DNA from: Lachnospiraceae bacterium
GTDB lineage: Bacteria > Bacillota > Clostridia > Lachnospirales > Lachnospiraceae
Direction: 5' to 3'
DNA: 40,149 nt
NCBI GenBank assembly: GCA_017450065.1
Contig: JAFSYI010000003.1
Span: 1 to 40,149 of the forward strand
Shown: in pieces, positions 15,552 through 25,010 of the stretch
How positions within the stretch are numbered: position 1 is the first letter of the stretch
Layout: each line of letters begins with the position of its first letter
Position numbers and translations under genes: made by a program
The notes under the pieces: generated by a model
What the model was told of the DNA's origin: nothing
What the model saw: only the letters and a program-made list of their open reading frames with translations
Databases searched by the model: none

Positions 15552-17053
15552 AGTCTCAGTTCGATGACGGACGCTGCAGGTACCGTTAGCGTCAGACCGC
15601 ATCCTTCGTCTCTGTATCCGTCATAAGGCTTAATACCGACCTTCTCCGGCTCTTCAAAGGTATTCTTGTCGCGGATATCACTGCCCTTTAAGATATTGCA
15701 TTCCTTAACCTCACGCTTAACTTCATCACTAAACTGTATGGTCAGCTCCTCATCCGTATCTGTTGAAAGATTATTCAGGGTCACGGTTATCACGCCATCC
15801 TTAACGGATACGGATTCGGTTAACACCGGAAGCTTCTTATCCTCATCCGTATAGGCGTCTTTAACTCCCGTCAGCGAGCTTAACAAAAGCTCTGCCCCCT
15901 GGTGATGGCGGAACATACGGAACACATGCCATGTGGGTGTCTTCACCATCTTATCGCCATCGGTAAGGATCACGGCCTGAAGAACATTCACCATCTGTGC
16001 TATGCAGGCAAGCTTCACACGGTCACAGTGCTTGTTGAAAATATTGAGTGAAACACCGGCTACCAGTGCATCTCTCATGGTGTTCTGCTGATACAGGAAG
16101 CCGGGATTGGTTCCGGGTTCAACCTCGAACCATGTTCCCCACTCATCTATAGACATTCCCACCTTCTTCTCAGGATCGTATTTATCCATGATGGCACCGT
16201 GTCTCCTGATAAGATCCTCTATGTGATATGCGGCCCACAGTGTCTTATACCAAAGCTCATCATCGAACTCTGTAGCGCTGACCTTGGGCAGCCATCCGAG
16301 CGGAAGCGTATAATAATGCAGTGAAAGCAGATCCATAAAGCCGTGCTGGGCCGGATCCACATGTCTGTAGCATGCTTCCATAACCTCATCCGTCCAGTAA
16401 TAATCCTCCGAATTCGCTCCGCAGCATATTCTCCTGATCGGCTTATCAGCGTTATACTGCTTTATGAACGACTGGTAACGTCTGTATTCGTTCGCATAGT
16501 ATTCCGGCGTCATATTTCCGCCGCAGCCCCAGTTCTCATTTCCCACTCCGAAATAATCGACCGTAAACGGCTCCTCATGACCGTTCTCCTTACGTTTATC
16601 TGCCATCGGAGAAGTCCCGCCAAGTGTCATGTATTCGATCCATTCAGACATTTCCCTGACTGTACCGCTGCCAACATTTCCGTTTATATAAGTCTTGCAG
16701 CCAAGCTGTCTGCACAGCTCCATGAACTCATGCGTTCCGAAGCTGTTATCCTCTACAACACCGCCCCAGTTGGTGTTGATCATCTTCTTGCGCTCTTCCT
16801 TCGGACCGATACCGTCCTTCCAGTGATACTCATCGGCAAAGCATCCGCCCGGCCAGCGGAGCACAGGGATCTCAATCTCCCGGAGCGCATCCACTACGTC
16901 CTTTCTCATTCCGTTTACATTGGGGATGTCGGAATCCTCTCCCACAAATATCCCTTCATATATACATCTTCCCAGATGCTCGCTGAAGTGGCCGTATATT
17001 TCCGGTTCTATCGTTCCTATCTTATTATTTGCATCAACTACAAGTCTGGCCAT
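15545..17053 (-). CDS. abfA: Alpha-L-arabinofuranosidase, glycoside hydrolase family 51
   Basis: A 502-residue intracellular enzyme that removes terminal alpha-L-arabinofuranosyl groups from arabinoxylan or arabinan oligosaccharides. The N-terminal catalytic barrel carries [13 protein letters not shown] (66-78), acid/base Glu173 (GNENWGCGG) and nucleophile Glu304 (SIDEWGTW), and the C-terminal ~120 residues form the beta domain. Length and motifs are standard for intracellular GH51. No signal peptide is present, so the substrate must be imported, fitting the ABC system at 19158-22895. The ATG follows AGGAGG by about eight bases. The last codon and stop overlap a dispersed repeat. Confidence 0.95.
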   Translation of the reverse strand: MARLVVDANNKIGTIEPEIYGHFSEHLGRCIYEGIFVGEDSDIPNVNGMRKDVVDALREIEIPVLRWPGGCFADEYHWKDGIGPKEERKKMINTNWGGVVEDNSFGTHEFMELCRQLGCKTYINGNVGSGTVREMSEWIEYMTLGGTSPMADKRKENGHEEPFTVDYFGVGNENWGCGGNMTPEYYANEYRRYQSFIKQYNADKPIRRICCGANSEDYYWTDEVMEACYRHVDPAQHGFMDLLSLHYYTLPLGWLPKVSATEFDDELWYKTLWAAYHIEDLIRRHGAIMDKYDPEKKVGMSIDEWGTWFEVEPGTNPGFLYQQNTMRDALVAGVSLNIFNKHCDRVKLACIAQMVNVLQAVILTDGDKMVKTPTWHVFRMFRHHQGAELLLSSLTGVKDAYTDEDKKLPVLTESVSVKDGVITVTLNNLSTDTDEELTIQFSDEVKREVKECNILKGSDIRDKNTFEEPEKVGIKPYDGYRDEGCGLTLTVPAASVIELRLF

Positions 17054-17117
17054 TCTTCCACTACCTCCTGTGTTTTCTTAAATTCTCATTCCTGCATTCC
17101 ATACCGGAATCTTAATA

Positions 17118-17139
17118 ATGATTTAGGGGTCAAAACTAT
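17118..17139 (+). repeat. Dispersed repeat family B, copy 3
   Basis: ATGATTTAGGGGTCAAAACTAT, identical at 20 of 22 positions to 17526-17547. The two copies are direct repeats flanking the small Cys-rich gene at 17161-17475. Confidence 0.6.
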
Positions 17140-17160
17140 ACTTTTTTATGATCTCCACAC

Positions 17161-17475
17161 TTACCATTTTTTATGAGGACAGTGAACTGTTTTTTTCATG
17201 CTCCTTACAATACAATAGCAGCCGCATGCAAGACAGGTTCCCTGAGAGTTCCTGTCGCATGCGCTGCATATTTCAAGCCTTTCTTTTATAAGCTCATCCC
17301 CTGCCTTCTCCTTATCATCAAGAAGATCATAAAGCCTCTGTGCATACGCGTTGATATCCCGGGGCATTTCCTTAAATATATCGCATAATCTGCAGAATCT
17401 GAGCTTTTCGGTTCTTTCCGTATCTTTTGTATCTTTTAAATCTTTTGTATCTGTCATACCTTCAGCATCGTCCAT
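17161..17475 (-). CDS. Small Cys-rich putative zinc-binding protein (DUF6171-like)
   Basis: A ~104-residue protein with cysteine pairs CRLC (near 28-31), CSAC (near 70-73), a dense cluster CLACGCYC (near 81-88) and a final HCPH. The pattern suggests binding of one or two zinc ions. It resembles DUF6171 proteins that I associate with Clostridia; function unknown. The N-terminal ~25 residues are repetitive (TDTKDLKDTKDT) and may not be translated in full: the ATG at 17475 has no clear ribosome site. It lies between GH51 and GH43 genes but is bracketed by two 22-bp direct repeats, so it may be a separate insertion. Confidence in coding is good because of the cysteine pattern. Confidence 0.7.
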   Translation of the reverse strand: MDDAEGMTDTKDLKDTKDTERTEKLRFCRLCDIFKEMPRDINAYAQRLYDLLDDKEKAGDELIKERLEICSACDRNSQGTCLACGCYCIVRSMKKTVHCPHKKW

Positions 17476-17525
17476 CACTTATCAGGCTGTCAGGGACTTA
17501 TCCATCCCGTTCTCCGTTTCATTTT

Positions 17526-17547
17526 ATGATTCAGGGGGCAAAACTAT
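17526..17547 (+). repeat. Dispersed repeat family B, copy 4
   Basis: ATGATTCAGGGGGCAAAACTAT, followed by a T-rich run as in the copy at 17118-17139. The two copies are 408 bp apart in the same orientation. Confidence 0.6.
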
Positions 17548-17608
17548 CTTTTTTTGATTAACAGATTGTCCCGTGCTTCGCACTTATGTCATAAGGAATC
17601 CAACACTC

Positions 17609-19153
17609 TCATACAATAAGTTCGAAGTCAAGGAAGTTCAAGTTGCTCTCTCCCCTGAATATAAAGTACAGAGCATATACCCCATCCCCGGCATTTACAT
17701 CCGTTTCACTCCGTATATATGCATTGGTGGAGGATACCGGTATGCTTCCGATAAGCTTTCGGTTCATGGGTTCGTCCTTGGGCGCAGCATATATTTCGAT
17801 TATACCACGTCCGTAACCCTTTGTCCTGATGGCGATCCTCTTAAGATCCTTAAGTTCGAAATACTTAAACCCGATTATTGCCCCATCCCTTATATTCGTT
17901 ATGAACGGATGGATATCCTTATCAAGTCCGCCGGCTCTGTCGATTTCCTCAGGTCTCGCAACCGCCTTGTATTCATCAGGCGTAACATCGCTGTGATCCT
18001 GGACTATCTTTGGAAAATCATCCGAAAGCCAGCCGATCCACGGAATGAGCATGTACCTGTCCTTTGTAACATCATATACATTTTTCTGCTCATTAAGTGT
18101 ATCCTTTTCAAGGAAAAGATTGCATGCAAGATTGGCAGGATATACACCGCTTCCCTTAAGCGGATCTTTTCCTCCGCACGAAGTGACCTCCACCTGTCTA
18201 ATGCTTCCGTCATCTTCGATCCTTATCCTTTCAAGACAGCCCTGTCTGCTGTAATTATGGGCGTTGGTATGCCTGTGATAGAATATATACCATTCTCCGT
18301 TTATCTCCACGATGCTTCCGTGGTTGTTTGCATACGGAACACACGGCATGTCCGCCGGCTTATAGGTATCTATACCCAGATCACAGTTGCTTATGATCAC
18401 GCCACCGTATTCAAAGGGCTTATCGGGCTCATCCGATACAGCATAGCAGAGTTCGTGGTTTACATAAGATGAGTATATGAAATAGTATTTATCCTTTATC
18501 TTCCTAATGGACGGAGCCTCGAAGAAGGCATGTCCCTCATAAGGCGTACCCTTACTGTAATACTCACTCGGCGCAATGAATTCGGGGCCCTTGGCTATGG
18601 TTATCATATCCTTTCCGAGTACTGTCACCATGGCTCCGTGCTTACCCTTATTACCCGCCTCACAGAATCCCGTGTACAGATAGGTAAGATTCCCTTCCGT
18701 TATAACGGCGGGATCAAACTGCTGCTCGTCCCCTTTTCTGGCTCCGAGCATTGTTCCCTCAAGGTCATGAACATAGCCGTAGAATTCATATTTTCCCGCA
18801 GGCTCGTCACACACCGCCACCGCAACGTGGCTCATTTTACTGAGTGAATAATATAAATAGTAGCGCCCGTCGGGACCAACGGTCACATCAGGCGCATAGA
18901 GATTACCCTGCAGATCCTTGTTGAAGGGATCCTGTTCTTTTCTGTATATTACGCCCTCATATCTCCAGTTGCCGAGATCGTTTACCGGAGCCGACCAGCA
19001 TACATAGTCGAGCTCACAGTAAACATCCCCGTTATACCTGTCGTGTGAACCGTATATATACACCCGGTCGCCGAACACATATGGTTCGCCGTCCGGAATG
19101 TATTCATAAAATGGGAGATATGGGTTCGTAACCTGTTTCAAATTTGGGTTCAT
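17609..19153 (-). CDS. Glycoside hydrolase family 43 enzyme with C-terminal accessory domain
   Basis: A 514-residue protein without signal peptide. Residues 1-310 form a GH43-type five-bladed propeller: probable base Asp21 (PDGEPYVFGD), YAPDVTVGPDGRYYLYYS with the central Asp, and EGHAFFEAPSIRKI with the probable acid Glu. The C-terminal ~150 residues are beta-rich (GYGRGIIEIYAAP, NFLDFELIV) and look like a CBM6-type carbohydrate-binding domain. The family covers xylosidases, arabinofuranosidases and arabinanases; the subfamily cannot be fixed here. I chose the ATG at 19153 because AAGGAG lies seven bases upstream, over the stop of the preceding permease gene. It is the terminal gene of the importer operon, so it probably acts on imported arabinose/xylose oligosaccharides. 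Confidence 0.88.
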   Translation of the reverse strand: MNPNLKQVTNPYLPFYEYIPDGEPYVFGDRVYIYGSHDRYNGDVYCELDYVCWSAPVNDLGNWRYEGVIYRKEQDPFNKDLQGNLYAPDVTVGPDGRYYLYYSLSKMSHVAVAVCDEPAGKYEFYGYVHDLEGTMLGARKGDEQQFDPAVITEGNLTYLYTGFCEAGNKGKHGAMVTVLGKDMITIAKGPEFIAPSEYYSKGTPYEGHAFFEAPSIRKIKDKYYFIYSSYVNHELCYAVSDEPDKPFEYGGVIISNCDLGIDTYKPADMPCVPYANNHGSIVEINGEWYIFYHRHTNAHNYSRQGCLERIRIEDDGSIRQVEVTSCGGKDPLKGSGVYPANLACNLFLEKDTLNEQKNVYDVTKDRYMLIPWIGWLSDDFPKIVQDHSDVTPDEYKAVARPEEIDRAGGLDKDIHPFITNIRDGAIIGFKYFELKDLKRIAIRTKGYGRGIIEIYAAPKDEPMNRKLIGSIPVSSTNAYIRSETDVNAGDGVYALYFIFRGESNLNFLDFELIV

Positions 19154-19157
19154 GTGC

Positions 19158-20060
19158 TTACTCCTTGACACCACCGATCGTAAGACCTGTTACGAAATAC
19201 CTCTGAAGGAAAGGATAGAGACATACGATGGGTAACATCGTCGCGATCGTAACCGCCGAACGTATGGTAATGGGTGTGATGGTATTACCGCCGCTGTTCT
19301 TGGCGTTCTCTGCACTACCACTCTGCTGCATAACCGATGAAAGCAGCTTCATAAGCTCATACTGAAGAGTCGTGTACTGTGTCTTCATTCTGTTGTAGAG
19401 CATTGCATCAAACCATGAGTTCCACTGCCATACCGCAATAAACAGAGCCACAGTCGCATACACAGGCTTGCAAAGAGGTGAGATGATATCCTTAAATATC
19501 GTAAAATAACCTGCACCGTCCAGCTGCGCCGACTCCTCAAGACTCTCGGGAATCCCTTCCATATAGGTTCTCATTACCAGCATGTTGAAGGCCGAGATCA
19601 TTCCGGGAATCCAGTACACATGGAAGGTACCTGTAAGACCCAGATTCTTGTATAACAGGAAGATCGGGATCATACCACCGTTAACGTACATCGTTATTAC
19701 CCAGAACAGAGCCAGCTGTGATTTGAAAAGGAATCTCTTACGGCTTACCACAAAGGCAAGCAGCGCATTGGCAAACAGTGATGTAAGTGTTGCTATTATG
19801 GTTCTTGCTACCGTAACCTTGGCGCCTGTCCATATATTCTGCATTGCGAAAACGGTTTTGTAGTTCTTCATCGAGAACTTACGCGGCCACAGATATATAC
19901 CGCCTCTGACTGCATCAATACCGTCGTTGAATGAGAGCGCCACAGTATTGATAACCGGATACAGCGTTATTATTACAAAGGAGGCGAGGAATATTACTAC
20001 CACAGCTCCAAATATCTTATCACTTATCGGCTTACTGACTTTATATTCTTGCTTGTTCAT
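19158..20060 (-). CDS. CUT1-type sugar ABC transporter permease (LplC/YtcP-like)
   Basis: A 300-residue inner-membrane permease with six predicted helices and the conserved EAA-loop region (ESAQLDGAGYFTIFKDI, about 175-192), ending in YFVTGLTIGGVKE as is typical of LplC/YtcP proteins. It pairs with the LplB-like permease encoded just upstream (20 bp) to import an oligosaccharide delivered by the lipoprotein at 21153-22895. No ATPase is encoded here; such systems commonly share a MsmX/UgpC-like ATPase encoded elsewhere. The ATG has a GGGAGG site. The downstream GH43 gene overlaps its ribosome site with this stop codon. Confidence 0.93.
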   Translation of the reverse strand: MNKQEYKVSKPISDKIFGAVVVIFLASFVIITLYPVINTVALSFNDGIDAVRGGIYLWPRKFSMKNYKTVFAMQNIWTGAKVTVARTIIATLTSLFANALLAFVVSRKRFLFKSQLALFWVITMYVNGGMIPIFLLYKNLGLTGTFHVYWIPGMISAFNMLVMRTYMEGIPESLEESAQLDGAGYFTIFKDIISPLCKPVYATVALFIAVWQWNSWFDAMLYNRMKTQYTTLQYELMKLLSSVMQQSGSAENAKNSGGNTITPITIRSAVTIATMLPIVCLYPFLQRYFVTGLTIGGVKE

Positions 20061-20080
20061 TGTATTCTTCCTCCCTTCCC

Positions 20081-21025
20081 TTAGAATAGTCTTTCTTCAC
20101 TGTACTTCCTTGCCACTGCATTAGCTATGACAATAAGAAGGATACTTACCACACTCTTAAACAGGCCTGCTGCCGTACCGAGTGAGTAGTCATTCTGCGA
20201 AATACCCCATTTCAGCACGTAGATATCGATCGTCTGCGATACCGACTGTACAAGACCGTTCCCCAGCAGGTACTGAACTTCGAATCCGGCATTAAGCACG
20301 TTACCTACATTCATAAGAAGAAGAATGAGGAATGTGGGCTTGATACCCGGAAGGGTTATATATCTTATCTTCTGCAGCCTGTCAGCTCCGTCAATGGAGG
20401 CTGCCTCATACAGAGAAGGATCTATTGCGGTGATAGCCGCGAAATAGATGATCGCGTTAAATCCCGTTTCCTTCCAGCAGTTGGCAAAAGCAACTATCGG
20501 CCAGAAGTATTTGGGATGTGCGAAGAAATTGATAGCCTGATCTATAATACCGCACTTAAGCAGCAGATCGTTGATTATGCCCGTTGATGAAAGTGAGTCA
20601 TGAAGTATACTTGTAACCACTATCCATGAAAGGAAGTGCGGCAGATAGGAAATCGTCTGTATGGGTTTCTTTATCCATCCCTTTCTGACCTCGTTAAGCA
20701 GGATCGCAAAAAGCACTGCCATGACGGTCGTCGAAACCAGATTGATAAATCCCATTGCGAAAGTATTTCTTATAACCCGTAAAAATGTCTCATCCTCAAA
20801 GAGGAATTTAAACTTATCAAGCCCGATAAACTTGGAACCGAGAAGGCCCTTCTTGGGCTTGTAATTCTCAAATGCCATTAACCAGCCGGTAAGCGGCCAG
20901 TAATAAAATATAATTCCGTAAACAACCATGAAAAATGAGATCAGCATGAGGAATTTCTGCTTCTTTATCTCTTTCCATGTTATCTTTTTATCTTTTTTTA
21001 CTACACTTGCTTCGTTTTGAGCCAT
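20081..21025 (-). CDS. CUT1-type sugar ABC transporter permease (LplB-like)
   Basis: A 314-residue permease with six predicted helices. Typical features are the first-helix YYWPLTGWLMAFENYKPKKG, the EAA-loop segment YEAASIDGADRLQKI (about 215-229) and GFEVQYLLGN in the C-terminal third. It forms a heterodimer with the LplC-like protein. The gene starts 127 bp after the solute-binding-protein gene, with a stem-loop at 21074-21107 between them that probably lowers permease expression relative to the binding protein. Confidence 0.93.
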   Translation of the reverse strand: MAQNEASVVKKDKKITWKEIKKQKFLMLISFFMVVYGIIFYYWPLTGWLMAFENYKPKKGLLGSKFIGLDKFKFLFEDETFLRVIRNTFAMGFINLVSTTVMAVLFAILLNEVRKGWIKKPIQTISYLPHFLSWIVVTSILHDSLSSTGIINDLLLKCGIIDQAINFFAHPKYFWPIVAFANCWKETGFNAIIYFAAITAIDPSLYEAASIDGADRLQKIRYITLPGIKPTFLILLLMNVGNVLNAGFEVQYLLGNGLVQSVSQTIDIYVLKWGISQNDYSLGTAAGLFKSVVSILLIVIANAVARKYSEERLF

Positions 21026-21073
21026 ATCCCCAACTCCTATTTAATTCATTCAACTGAGTTTTTCAGATAAGAA

Positions 21074-21107
21074 GGGCAGCAACAGTTTTGTCGCCCTATT
21101 GCTGCCC
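21074..21107 (-). terminator. Intercistronic stem-loop between binding protein and permease genes
   Basis: GGGCAGCAA pairs with TTGCTGCCC across a 16-base loop. On the minus strand it is followed by TTCTTATCTGAAAAA, a poor T-tract, so partial termination or 3'-end protection of the upstream message is more likely than full termination. Confidence 0.55.
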
Positions 21108-21152
21108 CTATTTTTGTATAATGCTTTGTTTCTCATTATCAAATAAGTCTGC

Positions 21153-22895
21153 TTATTTGAACGTATCAAGTATCTCCTGCATCTCTGCCAGGAAGTCTTC
21201 AGGCTTGCATGCATTGTAAGCTGCCATATACTCTTCCCAACCCTTGTCGAAATCCTTGGCCATTACAACCTTGGGTAACCACTCATGCTTGCACTCACCC
21301 ATCTTAGCCCATGCTACACCACCGGGTGTCTCTGTAGTAAAGTTGTTTGAATATGAGTACATCGGGAACCAGGGACCGTTCTTCTCCTGTACGGAACCGA
21401 TCATCTGAGGATAAGTGGTGATTCCGTATGCATCGAAGCATGCCTTAAGCGGCTTAGCCATATCGCTCATGAACTCCGAAGGCTGTTCCTCGGGCTTGTT
21501 TGCATTCTTACCATCCCTGCTTGTTCCATGCCACTGAGGGAAGTATGAATACTGGCATCTGTGCTTAGCCTGGTATGATGTATCTGCCCAGTTCTGTCTC
21601 TGCTCAGGTGTACGATAGAAAAGTCCGTCGCTGTCAACATCATAATCAACACCTTTAACGCCCCACCATCTTAAATCATGAAGCTCCTGATCCATAGCGC
21701 AGTCTACAAGGAACTTGAATGCTGCATCGGGATCTTCACAGTCTGTTGTGATAGCGATACCTGAAGCCTGGTTAACTGTGTCATCATATGTATGCCATCT
21801 GTTTTCCATGCCCTTCTCTGTGGTAAGTCCGAGAGGAACATAGTTGCATCCCTTCTCATCAAGTCCGGTCTGCTTGAATACATCATTAACGGTGTAAGCG
21901 AAATCCCACCACTGGTCAACCATACCAAGTACGCGGCCTGTCGAAAGCTTGGCGATGTACTCATCATAGGTCTGTGTGAATGACTCGGGATCAACGAAGC
22001 CCTTCTGATATTCCTCATTAAGCTTCTTGAAGTAAGCGATAGTATCTTCAGAGGTGTTGTAATCCTCTATCTTCATATCCTTCTTGTTAACAATAACTGA
22101 ACCGTCGTTGGGATATCCGCCAAGGAACTGGCCTGCATTCTCAAGACAGAAATATCTCCAGTCTTCGCAGAGGATGGTGTAAGCCATATTCTCTGTTCCG
22201 TCTTCCATTGTGGGATTCTCAGCTATGTATTTCTCAAGAAGATCGAAGTATTCATCCATTGTCTCGATCTTGGGATATCCTGCCCACTCAAGAACGCGTA
22301 CCTGGATCCAGAATGCTTCGTCGTTATGTGTTGTCTGCTTGGTCTCACCCATTGTGTTACCAAATGGATTGATCCAGTAGATATGTCCGTCGGGCTGACG
22401 GAACTTATCCCATTCTTCCGGTGTGAACCACTCATCCCTGAACTCGGGATACTGATCGATATAATCATCAAGCGGAATAAGTGCATCGGCATCAACAAGC
22501 AGATTCATTTCATCCGAATCGATAAAGTCAGGATACTCACCGCCTGCAATTAATGTACCTGTTGCTTCTGCAGCAGTCTGACCGGTAAGCCATGTTTCCT
22601 TAACCTTTACGCCCCACTTGTCAGCGATCATCTGAGCGATCTCGTTGTCATCATCGATCTCTTTTCCGGGCATTGTAATGAACATCGTGAAGTCCTTAAC
22701 CTCACCGTCTGATGCGCTGCCTGCATCCGCATCATCTGCGTCCTCTGCATCACCTGCATCTGCAGCATCGGCAGCATCTGCCGTGTCAGCTGCTCCGCCT
22801 GCAGGAGCTGCGCCTGTGCTTCCACCACATCCTGCGAGCATTGATGCTGCAAGGATAGAGCTTAACAGTAAAGCTTTGATTCTCTTGAATTTCAT
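21153..22895 (-). CDS. Extracellular sugar-binding lipoprotein of the LplA type
   Basis: A 580-residue substrate-binding lipoprotein. The signal peptide ends in LAGC (lipid-attached Cys23). It is followed by a 30-residue linker made almost only of Ala, Asp and Gly (about 33-65), then the binding domain (KDFTMFITMPGKEIDDDNEI onwards). Size and order fit LplA/CUT1 proteins for oligosaccharides. It is first in the operon with both permeases, and the downstream GH43 and GH51 genes point to arabinoxylan or arabinan oligosaccharides as ligand (inference). The start has a GGGAGG site. An inverted repeat in the leader (22929-22968) may be regulatory. Confidence 0.93.
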   Translation of the reverse strand: MKFKRIKALLLSSILAASMLAGCGGSTGAAPAGGAADTADAADAADAGDAEDADDADAGSASDGEVKDFTMFITMPGKEIDDDNEIAQMIADKWGVKVKETWLTGQTAAEATGTLIAGGEYPDFIDSDEMNLLVDADALIPLDDYIDQYPEFRDEWFTPEEWDKFRQPDGHIYWINPFGNTMGETKQTTHNDEAFWIQVRVLEWAGYPKIETMDEYFDLLEKYIAENPTMEDGTENMAYTILCEDWRYFCLENAGQFLGGYPNDGSVIVNKKDMKIEDYNTSEDTIAYFKKLNEEYQKGFVDPESFTQTYDEYIAKLSTGRVLGMVDQWWDFAYTVNDVFKQTGLDEKGCNYVPLGLTTEKGMENRWHTYDDTVNQASGIAITTDCEDPDAAFKFLVDCAMDQELHDLRWWGVKGVDYDVDSDGLFYRTPEQRQNWADTSYQAKHRCQYSYFPQWHGTSRDGKNANKPEEQPSEFMSDMAKPLKACFDAYGITTYPQMIGSVQEKNGPWFPMYSYSNNFTTETPGGVAWAKMGECKHEWLPKVVMAKDFDKGWEEYMAAYNACKPEDFLAEMQEILDTFK

Positions 22896-22928
22896 CTTTT
22901 TCCTCCCTTTTTAAAATGAAATAATGTG

Positions 22929-22968
22929 ATCATCCGGCCAGACTTCTTCACAAGCCGCACCGGATGAT
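22929..22968. promoter_or_regulatory. Inverted repeat upstream of the sugar importer operon
   Basis: ATCATCCGG (22929-22937) and CCGGATGAT (22960-22968) form a perfect 9-bp inverted repeat about 35-75 bp before the binding-protein start codon. It could be an mRNA stem in the leader or an operator. I see no convincing sigma-A promoter at fixed spacing to it. Confidence 0.35.
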
Positions 22969-23053
22969 TCCATATTATCGTTTTAAAATTTTCCGGACAA
23001 TATACAAACTGAACCTAAAAAGGGGGGAAATTATAGACCGTCAAAAAAACGTA

Positions 23054-24139
23054 TCATTTGTGTATATCATTTCTGAATCTGACAGGCGTGCAGCCCATAA
23101 GCTCCACGAATTTATGCGTAAAATACCCTGTATTGTTATATCCTACCCGTTCTGCTATAAGAGTAACATCATCATCCGTATCACGCAGAAGCGCGGCTGC
23201 GGCTTCGATCCTGACAGAGCACAGATACTCTTTAAACGAGCAGTCATACTGTTTTTTAAATAGCCTTCCGAGATATGCTGAGTTTACATAATATTTATCC
23301 GCCAAATCCTTCAGAGTAAGGTTTTCCATATAATGTGTATGTATCTCCTTCTCTATATCCCCAAGGACTCCCTGGGATATACTGCTTCGAATCCCTGCAA
23401 GCCTGTCTGCGTACAGAAGAGCCAGCTTCTTAAGCTCGTCTCTGTGCTCAGCCGGATTTCCCTTAAGGATCATCCTTTCAAGCTCCGTAAAGCCTTCCCA
23501 TGGTTTCCGGGCGCTGTCCTCATTTTCCGGCAGATGTATCAGCCTTACCTTAAGATAATTAAGGTTAAGCTTCGCTATGCTCCTGTCCTTGCGCATCCCG
23601 CTCATGCACTCACACAGGACATCCACACAGCGGCCTGTCTCCTGCTCATCGTTAAGATCAATGGCGGAAATAAGAGCATCAAGTTCTCTCTTATACAGTA
23701 CTCTTCCGGGCTCATCACTGTCCTGCGTATCATGATGCTGCAAAACTGCCTCATGGGGTCTGATAAAGTCCTCTGCCTCCAGCCTTTGCAGTGTTTCCGT
23801 GATCTCAGCCGGTGTCATCGGCATCACCATATATTCCCTGCAATGATATCTGAGCGCCTGCTGGGCATAACTGAAGCTTTCCGAATATGTAAGAAAAACA
23901 AAGCAGCTGTTTTCAAGCTTCTCGGTCGTGATACGGTAAAGCAGCTCCAGTCCGTTCATACCCGGCATTTCAACATCGGATATTATCAGCTCAAAAGGAC
24001 TGTTCTTAACCATGTCATATGCAGCCGCTCCGTCCCTCGCGCACATAACCGTATCATAACCAATTAAATCCCAGGCTATTTCCGTCCTCAGCATTTCCAA
24101 TATGGCACTGTCACTGTTTACGAGCAATACTCTCTTCAT
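23054..24139 (-). CDS. Response regulator with AraC-type DNA-binding domain (YesN-like), atypical receiver
   Basis: A 361-residue protein: receiver domain (1-120), a helical middle, and a two-helix-turn-helix AraC domain (about 255-361, with LKDLADKYYVNSAYLGRLFKK and VGYNNTGYFTHKF). The receiver keeps Asp55 (ISDVEMPGMNG) and a Thr (FLTYSES), but the normally invariant Lys before Pro in the last strand is Met106 (YMVMPM), and the N-terminal acidic pair is reduced to NSD. Phosphorylation-driven switching may therefore be altered. No histidine kinase is adjacent. The gene starts only 16 bp after the ABC-2 permease gene, so it is more likely co-transcribed with that exporter than tied to the sugar operon, though YesN-like regulators often control LplABC importers and the sugar operon follows directly. 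Confidence 0.88.
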   Translation of the reverse strand: MKRVLLVNSDSAILEMLRTEIAWDLIGYDTVMCARDGAAAYDMVKNSPFELIISDVEMPGMNGLELLYRITTEKLENSCFVFLTYSESFSYAQQALRYHCREYMVMPMTPAEITETLQRLEAEDFIRPHEAVLQHHDTQDSDEPGRVLYKRELDALISAIDLNDEQETGRCVDVLCECMSGMRKDRSIAKLNLNYLKVRLIHLPENEDSARKPWEGFTELERMILKGNPAEHRDELKKLALLYADRLAGIRSSISQGVLGDIEKEIHTHYMENLTLKDLADKYYVNSAYLGRLFKKQYDCSFKEYLCSVRIEAAAALLRDTDDDVTLIAERVGYNNTGYFTHKFVELMGCTPVRFRNDIHK

Positions 24140-24155
24140 TCTTCACCTGCTCATT

Positions 24156-25010
24156 TTATTCCAGGTTAAGCCTTTTCTGCATCACGGAATGTGTGATCAT
24201 ATACATTGCACCGCAGATAAGATATTCCACGACCACTGCGATCCCAAAGAAAACGATCATCGCATTTTCATTATTCTCAAACATTTCAAACCACATATCC
24301 GGAGCCATCATTCCGATTATCGCAAGATACTGCGATCCGAAGGTGGTTATCATCTGCATAACCACTCTCATACCGAAATACACTCCTATCGCAGCCAGCA
24401 CCTTATTCTTTGAAGCCAGCTGTCCTATGCTGATACAGGTATATCCGGTAAATGTCGTAAATATGGCTTTGCCGAGCATTCCCAGTATAAGAATGATCAA
24501 AAATATCATCCCTTTTATCATTCCCATATCAAAGATGGCTTTATTAATCTCCTTAATTATATCCATCAAACGGAAATCTTCACTGAATACGCTGCTCATA
24601 AGCACAAGGAACCCCGTAAGTACCACCAGAGCGCTGATGATGCGCCAGATGATGCATACAAAGGTTTTGGATATGATGAGCTGGTGCTCGGTAACCGGCA
24701 GGGTATGCATAAGATACCCCTGATCGGTATACAGATTCCTGTAGAACCTGACGTAGAAATAAATGGTACAGCCCACCGCCAGAACACAGATACTCAGCAC
24801 AAGCAGCATAAAATATCCCATACATGCCAGCATATACAGGGTATCTCCGTCTTTAGTGCGCTCAAGTGAATCAAACAGCGGCTTTACCACAGCCGAATTC
24901 CTGTAAAAAAACACAGCGCCGAGGGCCGACAGTACAAGCACAGCAGCATTCATTATGACCATAAGCTTCCAGGTTGCCTTCCACTCATGTTTAAACAGCT
25001 TTCCTAACAT
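24156..25010 (-). CDS. ABC-2 type transporter membrane subunit
   Basis: A 284-residue integral membrane protein with about six predicted helices, an N-terminal MLGKLFKHEWKATWK typical of ABC-2 permeases, and no soluble domain. Its gene overlaps the end of the ATPase gene (start codon inside the last codons, GGGAGG eight bases upstream), so the two subunits are made together. The transported substrate is not evident. Confidence 0.85.
   Translation of the reverse strand: MLGKLFKHEWKATWKLMVIMNAAVLVLSALGAVFFYRNSAVVKPLFDSLERTKDGDTLYMLACMGYFMLLVLSICVLAVGCTIYFYVRFYRNLYTDQGYLMHTLPVTEHQLIISKTFVCIIWRIISALVVLTGFLVLMSSVFSEDFRLMDIIKEINKAIFDMGMIKGMIFLIILILGMLGKAIFTTFTGYTCISIGQLASKNKVLAAIGVYFGMRVVMQMITTFGSQYLAIIGMMAPDMWFEMFENNENAMIVFFGIAVVVEYLICGAMYMITHSVMQKRLNLE

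Noticed and set aside
16343-17176. Long plus-strand open frame (277 codons) opposite the GH51 gene
   Set aside because: It is antisense to a gene with intact catalytic motifs and has no ribosome site or recognisable protein features.
17573-18472. Plus-strand open frame (299 codons) opposite the GH43 gene
   Set aside because: Same reason: shadow of the GH43 gene, with composition typical of reversed coding DNA.
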